NCBI RefSeq assembly: GCF_000222485.1
Contig: NC_015914.1
Coordinates: 2,614,501-2,678,500, forward strand
Direction: 5' to 3'
Length of the DNA stretch: 64,000 bases
Source of the DNA: Cyclobacterium marinum DSM 745
Lineage (GTDB): Bacteria; Bacteroidota; Bacteroidia; Cytophagales; Cyclobacteriaceae
Part shown: one piece after another, positions 40,727-50,130 of the stretch
Layout: each line of letters opens with the position of its first letter
Position numbering within the stretch: position 1 is the stretch's first letter
Program-made: the position numbers and the translations under genes
Notes under the pieces: generated by a model
What the model was told of the DNA's origin: nothing
The model's database searches: none
Seen by the model: the letters and a program-made list of their open reading frames with translations, nothing else

Positions 40727-43024
40727 ATGAATCTAATAAAATATACCGCCTTATTAATAATTATTTCAGTATCACTTTTCTGTTTTCCGGTAATGGGACA
40801 AGAGGGTGGAGTGATTTCAGGGAAAGTGATGGATGAATCCGGCATTCCATTGGAGTTTGCCAATGTAGGAATCAGGAAGATTTCATTGGGTGGAGTGACT
40901 GATGAAAGCGGATCCTTCACCATTAGCGATGTGCCTCCCGGCAAGCATTTGTTAACTGCTTCCTTGATAGGTTTTGAAACCCAGCAAATTAAGATTGAAG
41001 TCGGAGGGGGCAAGTCTGAAAGCCCATATAATTTTACTTTAGTAGAAACTGCTGCTGCGCTAGGAGAGGTGGTTGTTTCAGGGACAATGAAAGAAGTGTC
41101 TAAGCTTGAAAGTCCGGTGCCAGTTGAAGTGTACTCTGCCAATTTTTTCCGGGCAAATCCTACCCCTTCTGTTTTTGAATCCCTTCAAAATGTGAATGGG
41201 GTCAGGCCTCAGATCAATTGTAATGTTTGTAATACAGGCGATATTCACATCAATGGACTTGAAGGCCCGTATACCATGGTATTGATTGATGGGATGCCCA
41301 TTGTGAGTGGTTTGTCTACTGTGTATGGATTAACTGGTATCCCCCAAGCCTTGATAGAGCGGGTGGAGGTGGTCAAAGGCCCCGCATCTACCCTCTATGG
41401 CTCTGAGGCTGTGGGTGGTCTGATAAACGTTATTACTAAAAAAACATCTTCAGCACCTTTATTTTCAGCTGACATTTTTAGTTCCGATTGGGGAGATGTT
41501 AATACAGATTTGGGATTGAAATACAATCTTTCAGAAAATATTCAAGGTCTATTTGGGCTGAATTATTTTAATTATCAAAACCCCCTGGATAAAAACGAAG
41601 ATGGTTTTACAGACGTAACTTTACAAAATAGACTTTCAATCTTTAATAAGTTTAATTTCAATAGGGGGTCAGGTAAGAATTTCTCGGTTGCCGGTCGTTA
41701 TGTTTATGAAGATCGCTGGGGTGGGGAGATGGATTGGTCTTCGGAATACCGTGGAGGAGATGAAATTTACGGTGAAAGCATTTATACCAACCGTTGGGAG
41801 ATGTTTGGTGTGTATGAATTGCCGATTGAAGAATTGATAAATTTTCAGTTCAGTGCCAATGGTCATCATCAGAATTCAGTGTATGGAGACATGCCTTATT
41901 TAGCAGACCAATACATAGGTTTTGGTCAATTTACTTGGAATAAACCCGTAAAACAACATGATTTTTTATTGGGATTGGCCTACAGGTACACCTATTATGA
42001 CGATAATACACCTGCAACGGCCACAGAAAATGGGGTGAATGAACCATCCATTACCCATCTTCCGGGAATTTTTCTTCAAGATGAAATAACCATTAATGCA
42101 TCTCATAAGATTTTATTGGGAATGAGGTATGATTACAATAGCTTGCATGGGAGTATTGCTACTCCCAGATTAAACTATAAGTGGACCTCAAAAAATAAAA
42201 ATGATGTGATTCGTATGAGTATCGGCAATGGCTACCGTGTGGCCAATGTCTTTACTGAAGATCATGCTGCACTCACGGGAGCCAGAGAGGTGGTTTTTGA
42301 AGGTGAGCTTGCTCCGGAAACTTCCTGGAATGCTAATTTGAACTTCGTGAAGAAAATTTATACAGCAAGCCAGGTTTTCATTGGACTTGATGCCTCTGCA
42401 TTTTACACCTATTTTGATAATGCCATTTTTCCGGATTACGAAACTGATCCCAACAAGATTATCTATGGTAACTTAGATGGCTCTGCAGTTTCAAAGGGGA
42501 TTTCACTTAATATGGAAATGTCATTGGTCAATGGCTTGAATATTGTGGCTGGAGGTACCTTAATGGATGTATCCGTTACGGAAAATGGAGAGACCTATCG
42601 GCAATTATTGACTGAAAGATTTAGTGGAGTATGGAGTGTGGGATATACTTTTCCTTCTATAGGTTTGACATTGGATTACACCGGGAATTTATATGGGCCA
42701 ATGCGTTTACCTTTATTGGGAGAGCTAGATAATCGGGCTGCTTACTCCCCTTGGTTCAGTTTGCAAAACTTTCAACTTAGCAAAAAGATAGGTAGTAAAT
42801 GGGAAGTCTATGGTGGGGTTAAAAATATTCTTGATTTTACTCCTGCCGCAAATAGTATTGCAAGATCTTTTGACCCTTTTGACAGGAATGTGGTTTTTGG
42901 ATCGGACGGACAAGTGGTTCCAACTACGGAAAACCCCTATGCTTTGACCTTTGATCCATCCTATGTGTACGCACCCAACCAAGGACGCCGAGGCTTTTTA
43001 GGACTTAGATTTACACTGGATTAA
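40727..43024 (+). CDS. TonB-dependent receptor with CxxC in the plug domain
   Basis: The 765-aa outer-membrane receptor has a signal peptide ending PVMGQ, a CarboxypepD_reg-like domain (GGVISGKVMDESGIPLEFANVGI), a plug domain with HINGLEGPYTMVLIDGMPIVSGLSTVYGLTG and VKGPASTLYGSEAVGGLINVIT, and a beta-barrel ending RFTLD. Directly before the plug loop stands NCNVCNTGD (Cys165, Cys168), a pair unusual for oxidised outer-membrane proteins and suggestive of metal or heme-ligand handling or redox control. Its last base overlaps the next ATG (TAATG), so the thioredoxin-fold protein downstream is co-translated. The ligand is unknown; a metal or metal-chelate is my inference. Confidence 0.88.
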   Translation: MNLIKYTALLIIISVSLFCFPVMGQEGGVISGKVMDESGIPLEFANVGIRKISLGGVTDESGSFTISDVPPGKHLLTASLIGFETQQIKIEVGGGKSESPYNFTLVETAAALGEVVVSGTMKEVSKLESPVPVEVYSANFFRANPTPSVFESLQNVNGVRPQINCNVCNTGDIHINGLEGPYTMVLIDGMPIVSGLSTVYGLTGIPQALIERVEVVKGPASTLYGSEAVGGLINVITKKTSSAPLFSADIFSSDWGDVNTDLGLKYNLSENIQGLFGLNYFNYQNPLDKNEDGFTDVTLQNRLSIFNKFNFNRGSGKNFSVAGRYVYEDRWGGEMDWSSEYRGGDEIYGESIYTNRWEMFGVYELPIEELINFQFSANGHHQNSVYGDMPYLADQYIGFGQFTWNKPVKQHDFLLGLAYRYTYYDDNTPATATENGVNEPSITHLPGIFLQDEITINASHKILLGMRYDYNSLHGSIATPRLNYKWTSKNKNDVIRMSIGNGYRVANVFTEDHAALTGAREVVFEGELAPETSWNANLNFVKKIYTASQVFIGLDASAFYTYFDNAIFPDYETDPNKIIYGNLDGSAVSKGISLNMEMSLVNGLNIVAGGTLMDVSVTENGETYRQLLTERFSGVWSVGYTFPSIGLTLDYTGNLYGPMRLPLLGELDNRAAYSPWFSLQNFQLSKKIGSKWEVYGGVKNILDFTPAANSIARSFDPFDRNVVFGSDGQVVPTTENPYALTFDPSYVYAPNQGRRGFLGLRFTLD

Positions 43025-43503
43025 TGAATAAAATACTAACCATAGGCTTCATTGTTTGCTTGTTTTTCAGTATTGGAATAGCAAATGGGCAGGAAATTTC
43101 TTGGACTGCGATTGAAAGTCTAAAGGATAGCTTACGGTCAAATCCCAAGCCCATCATGGTTTTTATTCATACTGATTGGTGCAAGTACTGTAAGATGCAG
43201 GAAAACATTACCTTTCAAAAGCCTAAAGTAGCAGGCTTGCTTTCCAAGAATTTCTATTGTATAAAAATAAATGCCGAATCGGAAGAGGAATTGGTTTTTC
43301 TCGGAAGAAAATACAAGCCCGGTAAGACCGGAGATTACCATTCTTTGGCAAAAATGCTGGGTACCAACAATGGGAGATTATTGTTTCCCACTACGGTATT
43401 TTATGCTCCCCTTTCTCAAACTTTTGAACGGCTTCAAGGTTTGCAAACGGCTAAGGTTTTGGAGCGTTTTTTTACAGAGCATGGAATGGAATTTGACGAA
43501 TAA
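43024..43503 (+). CDS. Secreted thioredoxin-fold protein (CKYC)
   Basis: The 159-aa protein has a signal peptide (cleavage near IANGQ) and a thioredoxin-like domain: HTDWCKYCKMQE places the CxxC at Cys53/Cys56 and FPTTVFY carries the cis-Pro loop. It resembles thioredoxin_7/DUF255-type proteins more than classical thioredoxin or ResA. It is translated from a start overlapping the TonB receptor stop, which is good evidence of a joint function. It might reduce or form the receptor's plug disulfide, or handle a metal in the periplasm; both are inferences. Confidence 0.85.
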   Translation: MNKILTIGFIVCLFFSIGIANGQEISWTAIESLKDSLRSNPKPIMVFIHTDWCKYCKMQENITFQKPKVAGLLSKNFYCIKINAESEEELVFLGRKYKPGKTGDYHSLAKMLGTNNGRLLFPTTVFYAPLSQTFERLQGLQTAKVLERFFTEHGMEFDE

Positions 43504-43767
43504 AATAAAAAATACCAACAGGTTTTTTTGGTGTAATTATGAGAAATGACAAATGTCATCTAGATTCTTTTGATGCGTTATATTAAAGCTTTATTTAATG
43601 TAGGAAAAGGTTTGCTTTGGACAAATTAAATATGTTTTAACTTGTAGGTTATCAATTAAATACGAACCTTAGGTAGGTTGTAGAAGCATCAGTATAAGGT
43701 GATTCAATGTTGGGCTATTTTATAAAGATTCAGTAAAGAATTGCTTAAGTCAGCCGTACAATTTTAT
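43504..43767. other. Long untranslated stretch with a small palindrome
   Basis: No ORF is seen. ATGACA-AA-TGTCAT (43546-43559) is a perfect short inverted repeat resembling a Crp/Fnr half-site pair. A terminator lies only at 43768, so the thioredoxin transcript has a 3' tail of about 260 nt, or a small RNA is made here. Confidence 0.35.
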
Positions 43768-43810
43768 GATTCTTTCTACCCGCGGGAAGAATCATTTTTT
43801 TTTAAGAAAT
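43768..43810 (+). terminator. Rho-independent terminator
   Basis: TGATTCTT / AAGAATCA with a GC-rich loop (TCTACCCGCGGG) is followed by nine or more T's. It closes the TonB-receptor/thioredoxin transcript or an unannotated RNA. Confidence 0.8.
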
Positions 43811-43870
43811 TTGTAGCAATATAGGATGGAATTCGGCAGTTAAGAGAGAGCGGATTTTCATGGTAAGTCA

Positions 43871-43904
43871 ACAAAAAAAGGCATCCTTTAGTAAGGATGC
43901 CTTT
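43871..43904 (-). terminator. Terminator of tRNA-Cys
   Basis: On the minus strand AAAGGCATCCTT / AAGGATGCCTTT (43904-43893 / 43888-43877) with a 4-nt loop runs into seven T's, directly after the encoded CCA. Confidence 0.9.
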
Positions 43905-43977
43905 GGAGGTCGAGAGCGGATTCGAACCGCTGTACAAGGTTTTGCAGACCTCTGCCTAGCCACTCGGCCACTCGACC
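43904..43977 (-). tRNA. tRNA-Cys(GCA)
   Basis: A 74-nt cloverleaf on the minus strand, including an encoded CCA. The acceptor stem is GGTCGAG/CTCGACC, the anticodon arm AGGT-CTGCAAA-ACCT has GCA as anticodon, and the T arm GCGG-TTCGAAT-CCGC is intact. The discriminator base is U (43907), as expected for tRNA-Cys. It lies alone between the TonB-receptor and respiratory operons and is followed by its own terminator. Confidence 0.97.
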
Positions 43978-44264
43978 ATTTTCAATAGCGAAGCGCAAAT
44001 TTAGGCATTTATAATTGGCTTTTCAAATCTATTAGGAAAAAAATATTTACAGTTGTTCCGCAAATTTTGGGTTAAAAACCCGTTTGTAACGAAATGTCTA
44101 TAGATGTGTTCAACAATTATTTTTCAAATAATGAAAAATGAGTCTATTTATAACGGTTCTAAATTAAATTTTGCTTCAGGTGGGGGAGTGTAAATAACTG
44201 ATAGCTAATATTTTAAATAGTATATTTAGTTTTTGATATGGATTATTGCCCTGTAAAGATCAAG
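43978..44264. other. Leader of the respiratory operon, no gene
   Basis: AT-rich spacer with no ORF. It holds the tRNA-Cys promoter (minus strand) and ends at the promoter of the act operon at 44265. Confidence 0.5.
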
Positions 44265-44295
44265 TTTGAAAAATAGAAGTTGGGTAGTACATTTG
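44265..44295 (+). promoter_or_regulatory. Promoter of the act-cox operon
   Basis: TTTG (44265-44268), a 19-nt spacer, then TACATTTG (44288-44295) match the Bacteroidota consensus TTTG-N19-TAnnTTTG. Transcription would begin near 44302, about 43 nt before the actA ATG. Confidence 0.75.
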
Positions 44296-44344
44296 TGGGG
44301 AATTTGAATTGCACTGAGAAAATCTGAAAAAAGTATACATAACT

Positions 44345-45613
44345 ATGTCGATCAAACGCTCAATATTAGGGGTTTCAATTCGCGTATGCCATCTGTTGGT
44401 CCTGATATTCCTATTTTCAGGAATTCAGGCATATGCGGTGGACCCTGAAATTCCGGATAGCGAAGAAGCTATATCCGCGGGTCAGTCCATTTTTAATGCC
44501 AACTGTAAAACCTGCCATAGACTGGATCAGAAATTGGTCGGTCCGGCGCTTAGAGGAGTTACCGATAGGAGGGAGTTGGACTGGGCAAAACAATTTATCA
44601 CCAACTCTCAGGTATTGATTCAAGGAGGAGATGCTGATGCAGTAGCGCTTTTCAAAGAATTCAATAACACGGTTATGCCTTCTCATGATTTTTTGAGTGA
44701 CGATGACCTAACGAATTTACTTTCTTACATTGAGTATGGTGACAAAGCAGATCCTGCCGCCGCCGCAGCAGGAGCTACAGCCGAGGGTGGAGAAGCAACA
44801 GGTTCAGCTGGAGGAATTCCAAATGAATACCTAACCATCATTTTGGTAGTCTTGGTAATTGTTCTAGTATTGGTATTGGTTGTTTTGGGACTTATTGTTT
44901 CAGTATTGACCAAATACATGAACAAAAGCGAAAATCTGGATGAGGAGGATAAGGAATTTATCAACCAAAAGACAGATTATAAAGGCATCTTCAAAAGTGA
45001 CGGTATGATCATCATCGTTACGGCCATAGTACTTGCCTTTGTTGTAAAGACAGCCATAAACGGATTATATACGGTGGGTGTGCAGCAAGGCTATGCACCT
45101 AGTCAGCCGATAGCTTACTCGCACGAACTACATGCCGGACAGTATGAAATCCCTTGTCAATATTGTCATACAGGCGTAGAAATTGGAAAATCTGCAAATA
45201 TTCCTTCTGCAAACATCTGTATGAACTGTCACATGCACATTCAAAATGTGGAAGGCAAAGAGGGTGTTTCTCCGGAAATTGCAAAAATATACGATGCGGT
45301 AGATAACAATCAACCTATTGAATGGGTAAGGGTGCATAACCTTCCTGATTTGGCTTATTTCAATCACTCTCAGCACGTTGCTGTTGGAGGGATCGAATGT
45401 CAAACATGTCATGGTCCTATAGAGGAAATGGAAGTTGTTTCTCAGCACAGTGCATTGACCATGGGTTGGTGTATTGACTGCCATAGAAATACGGAAATTA
45501 CTACTCAGGGCAATGAATATTACGATAAACTCGTGCAATTGCATTCTGAATCCAAAGATGCTTTGAAAGTCAAAGACATTGGTGGTTTGGAATGTGCAAA
45601 GTGTCACTATTAA
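44345..45613 (+). CDS. actA: Alternative complex III multiheme cytochrome c subunit ActA
   Basis: The 422-aa protein carries six CxxCH heme motifs: CKTCH (54), CQYCH (271), CMNCH (292), CQTCH (352), CIDCH (376) and CAKCH (417). The first belongs to an N-terminal monoheme cytochrome c domain (MPSHDF near 111 could supply the axial Met), followed by an Ala/Gly-rich linker. Two membrane helices (about 162-190 and 220-238) flank a cytosolic loop before the pentaheme part. There is a signal or anchor helix at the N-terminus. ActA passes electrons from the iron-sulfur protein ActB towards ActE and the oxidase. It is the first gene of the operon, behind a consensus promoter. Confidence 0.93.
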   Translation: MSIKRSILGVSIRVCHLLVLIFLFSGIQAYAVDPEIPDSEEAISAGQSIFNANCKTCHRLDQKLVGPALRGVTDRRELDWAKQFITNSQVLIQGGDADAVALFKEFNNTVMPSHDFLSDDDLTNLLSYIEYGDKADPAAAAAGATAEGGEATGSAGGIPNEYLTIILVVLVIVLVLVLVVLGLIVSVLTKYMNKSENLDEEDKEFINQKTDYKGIFKSDGMIIIVTAIVLAFVVKTAINGLYTVGVQQGYAPSQPIAYSHELHAGQYEIPCQYCHTGVEIGKSANIPSANICMNCHMHIQNVEGKEGVSPEIAKIYDAVDNNQPIEWVRVHNLPDLAYFNHSQHVAVGGIECQTCHGPIEEMEVVSQHSALTMGWCIDCHRNTEITTQGNEYYDKLVQLHSESKDALKVKDIGGLECAKCHY

Positions 45614-45645
45614 ATCTTTACGAACATTCTTTTCTTTAATATAAA

Positions 45646-48600
45646 ATGAAAGAAAATAAAAAGACATATTGGAAAGGGTTAGAACAGCTGACAAACGATC
45701 CCGAGTTTGTAAAAAATGCTGATCAGGAATTTCCCGGCTTTACTTCAAAAAGCAATCAAAAAGAAAACGGAAGTTCCACAAGAAGGGACTTTCTAAAAAT
45801 GATGGGTTTTAGTGTGGCGGCAGCCTCCTTGGCAGCTTGTGAAGCTCCGGTTAGGAAAGCCATTCCATATGTAAACAAACCTGTTGATATCAATCCTTCT
45901 GTTCCTAATTATTATGCATCTACTTTCAGCAAAGGTGGAGACTACGCTTCGGTGGTAGTTAAAACCAGAGAAGGTAGACCGATAAAAATTGATGGCAATG
46001 AATTGTCACCAATTACTAAAGGAGGAACCAATGCCATTGTCGAAGGCTCTGTTTTATCTTTATATGATGAGGCCAGGTTAAGGGCTCCTCAAATAGGAGG
46101 GAAAACTGCTGAATGGTCTGCTTTAGATGGTGAATTATCCGGCAAATTAAAAAGTGCAGGATCCATAAAAATAATTAGCAATACCATTTTATCTCCCAGT
46201 ACAAACAGGGCGATAAAAGTTTTTGCTGACCAAATGGGAGATGTTGAAGTCATTACGTATGACCCTATTTCCAATTACGGTATCACCAAAGCAAGTGAAA
46301 CCTATTATGGAAGCAGTGTGCTTCCTTCATATAATTTCGATAAGGCCAATGTAATTGTCAGCTTTGGGGCTGATTTTTTAGGTTCATGGATTTCTCCAAT
46401 TGAATTTGCCAGACAATATGCACAAGGAAGGAAAATTTCGAAAGAAAATCCTAACATGTCTAGGCATTATCAGTTTGAGTCTACCCTTTCACTTACCGGT
46501 TCTAATGCGGATTACCGTACACCAATTACCGCTTCTCAAAGTGGTCTTGCAGTATTGGCCTTGTACAATCTTATCGCCAAAAAAGCCGGTGCAAGCACTG
46601 CCGGTGGAAGCAATTTAGAATTAAACAATCTTTCAAAAGCCGCCAACGAATTGTGGGCCAACAAAGGTAAATCACTTGTTGTTTCCGGATCTAATGATCC
46701 GAATGTGCAAGTGGTTGTGCATGCAATCAATGAGCTTTTAGAGAATAACAATAAAACTGTGGATTTCGAAAATCCTGCTTATTTCCGAAAAGGAGATGAC
46801 AGTAGAATGAATCAGTTTGTAAAAGAATTAAATGCCGGAAAAGTTGGAGGAGTGATCTTTTACAACTGTAACCCGGTTTACGACTTTGGAGGTGGACAAG
46901 CCATTGCTGCGGGAATAGCCAAGGCTAAGGTTTCTGTTTCTACAGCTGAAGTTAAAGATGAGACAGCTTCTCTAGTACAGTATCTAGCTCCGGATCATCA
47001 TTATTTGGAATCTTGGAATGACTTCAATCCTAAAAAAGGAGTGTATAGCTTGGCCCAGCCGGTTATTTCTCCTCTGTTCAGCACTCGCCAAGCGCCTGAA
47101 AGCTTTTTAAAATGGGCTGGCAATACTACTTCTTACTATGACTTCATAAAAGAAGAATGGCAGGCTACATTTGCTGAAAGCGGAATGGAAGGAGACTTTC
47201 AATCCTTTTGGGATAAATGTTTATATGATGGTGTTTACATTGCTGATTCTTCAGAAGAAGGTGAAACTACAGCATTAGAGGCCATAGGAAATGTTGCCTC
47301 TGCAGCAGCTGCCATTAGCAAAGCTTACCAGGCACAGGGTTCTGGTAGTGAATTGGTGGTTTATACCAAAGTAGGTATTGGCTCCGGAGCATTTGCCAAC
47401 AATCCATGGTTGCAGGAGATGCCTGATCCAATTTCAAAAGCTACTTGGGACAATTACTTAACCGTATCCCAAAAGTGGGCCAATGAAAACGGGCTTAAAA
47501 TGACTGAAGGAGCCACTAAGTTGGCCACTGTTTCTGCAAATGGACAGACCTTCACTGTTCCTGTTTTGGTGCAACCAGGACAGGCAAATGGAACATTTGG
47601 ATTGGCTTTAGGTTATGGAAGGACTGCTGCAGGTAGAGTAGCAGACGGCATTGGTGTCAATGCCTATGCACTTATTAATGCCAACAAAGGATTTGTTGAA
47701 TACCACGTAACTGAAGGAGTAAGTGTAAGTCTTACCAGTGAGAGTTACAGAATAGCACAAACACAAACGCATCAAACCTATATGGGTAGAAATTTCGTTG
47801 TGCAGGAAGCTACTTTAGGAGAATATAAAGAAGATGCCAGCGCCGGAAGGTATCACCCGGAAATTTATAAAGACGGAGAATTTGTTAAGCCAAGCAAAAT
47901 CTCATTATGGTCAGGACACAAATACAGTCAGCACCACTGGGGCTTGGCAATTGACATGAACTCCTGTATAGGTTGTGCGGCTTGTACCGTGGCTTGTCAG
48001 GTTGAGAACAATGTGGCTGTTGTTGGTAAAGAAGAAGTATTGAACAGAAGAGAAATGGCCTGGATAAGAATTGACAGGTACTATAGTTCTCCTGAGGGTG
48101 CTACTTCAAATGCTGAACTTGAGCAAGCAGCAGACAATCCGGAAGTTACTTTCCAACCAATGATGTGTCAGCATTGTAACAATGCACCTTGTGAAACTGT
48201 TTGTCCGGTGGTAGCCACCACCCACAGTTCTGAAGGACTTAACCAAATGACTTACAACCGTTGTATTGGTACCAGATATTGTGCCAACAACTGTCCTTAT
48301 AAAGTAAGAAGATTCAATTGGTTTAAATACCATGACAATAAAGATTTTGCAGGAGTAAATACTGCTCAAAATGACGATTTGGGTAAAATGGTACTCAACC
48401 CTGATGTGACAGTAAGAGCAAGAGGGGTAATGGAGAAATGCTCCATGTGTGTACAACGTATTCAAGCAGGTAAATTAACTGCTAAACGCGAAGGTAGGAA
48501 AATTAAAGACGGTGATGTGAATGTTGCCTGCGCAGTAGCTTGTCCTACTGAAGCCCTTGTTTTTGGTGACATGAATGATTCCCAATCTAAAGTTTCTAAG

Positions 48601-48744
48601 ATGTTAAAAGTCGAAGAAAATTCCACAAGTGCTTTGAAAGAAGTAAATGAGGAGAGAGCATACCACGTGTTAGAGGAAATCAATGTCAGCCCTAATGTTT
48701 GGTATTTTACCAAGATCAGAAATAAGGACAAAAACGAAGCTTAA
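45646..48744 (+). CDS. actB: Alternative complex III iron-sulfur protein ActB (molybdopterin-oxidoreductase-like)
   Basis: The 1032-aa fusion of a molybdopterin-oxidoreductase-like part (without evidence of cofactor) and a C-terminal ferredoxin-type subunit. An internal twin-arginine signal, TRRDFLKMMG (Arg46-Arg47), follows a 44-residue leader, and a lipobox-like LAAC puts Cys65 right after it. Cluster cysteines appear in NSCIGCAACTVACQ (about 771), CQHCNNAPCETVCP (about 840), NRCIGTRYCANNCPY (about 873) and KCSMC with VACAVACP (about 931-965), enough for three 4Fe-4S and one 3Fe-4S centres. It passes quinol electrons from ActC to the hemes. It lies 32 bp after actA. Confidence 0.95.
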   Translation: MKENKKTYWKGLEQLTNDPEFVKNADQEFPGFTSKSNQKENGSSTRRDFLKMMGFSVAAASLAACEAPVRKAIPYVNKPVDINPSVPNYYASTFSKGGDYASVVVKTREGRPIKIDGNELSPITKGGTNAIVEGSVLSLYDEARLRAPQIGGKTAEWSALDGELSGKLKSAGSIKIISNTILSPSTNRAIKVFADQMGDVEVITYDPISNYGITKASETYYGSSVLPSYNFDKANVIVSFGADFLGSWISPIEFARQYAQGRKISKENPNMSRHYQFESTLSLTGSNADYRTPITASQSGLAVLALYNLIAKKAGASTAGGSNLELNNLSKAANELWANKGKSLVVSGSNDPNVQVVVHAINELLENNNKTVDFENPAYFRKGDDSRMNQFVKELNAGKVGGVIFYNCNPVYDFGGGQAIAAGIAKAKVSVSTAEVKDETASLVQYLAPDHHYLESWNDFNPKKGVYSLAQPVISPLFSTRQAPESFLKWAGNTTSYYDFIKEEWQATFAESGMEGDFQSFWDKCLYDGVYIADSSEEGETTALEAIGNVASAAAAISKAYQAQGSGSELVVYTKVGIGSGAFANNPWLQEMPDPISKATWDNYLTVSQKWANENGLKMTEGATKLATVSANGQTFTVPVLVQPGQANGTFGLALGYGRTAAGRVADGIGVNAYALINANKGFVEYHVTEGVSVSLTSESYRIAQTQTHQTYMGRNFVVQEATLGEYKEDASAGRYHPEIYKDGEFVKPSKISLWSGHKYSQHHWGLAIDMNSCIGCAACTVACQVENNVAVVGKEEVLNRREMAWIRIDRYYSSPEGATSNAELEQAADNPEVTFQPMMCQHCNNAPCETVCPVVATTHSSEGLNQMTYNRCIGTRYCANNCPYKVRRFNWFKYHDNKDFAGVNTAQNDDLGKMVLNPDVTVRARGVMEKCSMCVQRIQAGKLTAKREGRKIKDGDVNVACAVACPTEALVFGDMNDSQSKVSKMLKVEENSTSALKEVNEERAYHVLEEINVSPNVWYFTKIRNKDKNEA

Positions 48745-48763
48745 AAAAATAAAACGATAAGAT

Positions 48764-50128
48764 ATGCAGGTTACTTCACCCGTACGCGATCCGCTTATTA
48801 CCGGCGGTAAGACTTACAAGGACGTCACCAATGATATTGCCAGGCATGTAGAAGGTAAACCAACCAAAGGTTGGCTCCTAGGACTGGCAGTATCCTTGAC
48901 TGTACTTTTGCTCGGCAGTTTAGCTCTGGTAGCTACACTGTGGGAAGGAATAGGAATGTGGGGACTTAATAAAACTGTAGGCTGGGCCTGGGATATTACC
49001 AACTTCGTTTGGTGGGTAGGTATTGGTCACGCAGGTACACTTATATCCGCAGTATTATTGCTTTTCAGACAAAAATGGAGAACATCCATTAACCGAGCGG
49101 CGGAAGCCATGACAATTTTTGCTGTAATTTGTGCCGCAGTTTTCCCTCTGATACACATGGGAAGACCTTGGATTGGTGCAATTTGGGCCCTACCACTTCC
49201 CAATACATTCGGTTCTTTGTGGGTAAACTTTAACTCCCCATTACTATGGGATGTTTTTGCGATCTCCACTTACTTTTCTGTTTCTTTAGTATTCTGGTAC
49301 ATCGGTTTGATTCCGGATTTCGCTACCATTAGAGACAGGGCAACCGGTATTCGAAACACCATTTACGGAGCCTTGAGTTTCGGATGGGACGGCGGTGCTA
49401 AAGCTTGGATGAGGTATGAAAGTGTTTCATTGATTTTGGCAGGTTTGGCTACACCCCTTGTACTTTCTGTACATACGATTGTATCCTTTGACTTTGCTAC
49501 CTCAGTAATTCCGGGCTGGCATACTACAATCTTCCCTCCTTATTTCGTGGCAGGTGCGATTTTCTCAGGTTTTGCCATGGTATTGACCTTGATGATTGTC
49601 ACCCGAAAAGTCTTTAAACTTGAAGATTATATCACAATGGGACATATTGAATTGATGAATATTGTAATCATCATTACAGGTTCTATTGTTGGGATTGCCT
49701 ATATCACAGAGTTCTTTATCGCTTGGTATTCAGGAGTAGCTGCAGAACAATATGCTTTTGTGAATAGAATGTTTGGCCCTTATTGGTGGGCTTACTGGTC
49801 CATGATGACCTGTAATGTTATTTCTCCACAGTTGTTCTGGTTCAAGAAAATTAGGACTTCCATTGTTGCTACTTTTATCCTTTCCCTTATTGTAAACATC
49901 GGAATGTGGTTTGAAAGGTTTGTTATTATCGTTACCTCCCTACACAGAGATTTCCTTCCTTCTTCTTGGGTTATGTTCTACCCGACCATAACTGATGTTG
50001 GAGTTTATATGTTTACCTTTGGTTTCTTCTTTACAGCCTTCTTATTATTCGCTAAATTCTTCCCGGTAATAAACATGGCCGAAATCAAATCTGTATTGAA
50101 ATCTTCATCTGAAAAAATAATTAAATAA
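48764..50128 (+). CDS. actC: Alternative complex III quinol-oxidising membrane subunit ActC (NrfD/PsrC family)
   Basis: The 454-aa membrane protein of the NrfD/PsrC family has about ten hydrophobic segments, starting [24 protein letters not shown]. Family blocks are [85 protein letters not shown] and [17 protein letters not shown]. It binds menaquinol in the membrane and delivers electrons to ActB. It lies 19 bp after actB and 2 bp before actD. Confidence 0.95.
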   Translation: MQVTSPVRDPLITGGKTYKDVTNDIARHVEGKPTKGWLLGLAVSLTVLLLGSLALVATLWEGIGMWGLNKTVGWAWDITNFVWWVGIGHAGTLISAVLLLFRQKWRTSINRAAEAMTIFAVICAAVFPLIHMGRPWIGAIWALPLPNTFGSLWVNFNSPLLWDVFAISTYFSVSLVFWYIGLIPDFATIRDRATGIRNTIYGALSFGWDGGAKAWMRYESVSLILAGLATPLVLSVHTIVSFDFATSVIPGWHTTIFPPYFVAGAIFSGFAMVLTLMIVTRKVFKLEDYITMGHIELMNIVIIITGSIVGIAYITEFFIAWYSGVAAEQYAFVNRMFGPYWWAYWSMMTCNVISPQLFWFKKIRTSIVATFILSLIVNIGMWFERFVIIVTSLHRDFLPSSWVMFYPTITDVGVYMFTFGFFFTAFLLFAKFFPVINMAEIKSVLKSSSEKIIK

Positions 50129-50130
50129 TC

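Noticed and set aside
43546..43559. ATGACA-AA-TGTCAT as an Fnr site for the act operon
   Set aside because: It lies about 720 bp upstream of the act promoter with a tRNA gene and two terminators between; direct control of actA is unlikely.
45128..45694. 188-aa minus-strand ORF
   Set aside because: Antisense to actA and the start of actB; rich in Cys/Phe/Ile, as expected from reading the heme motif codons backwards.
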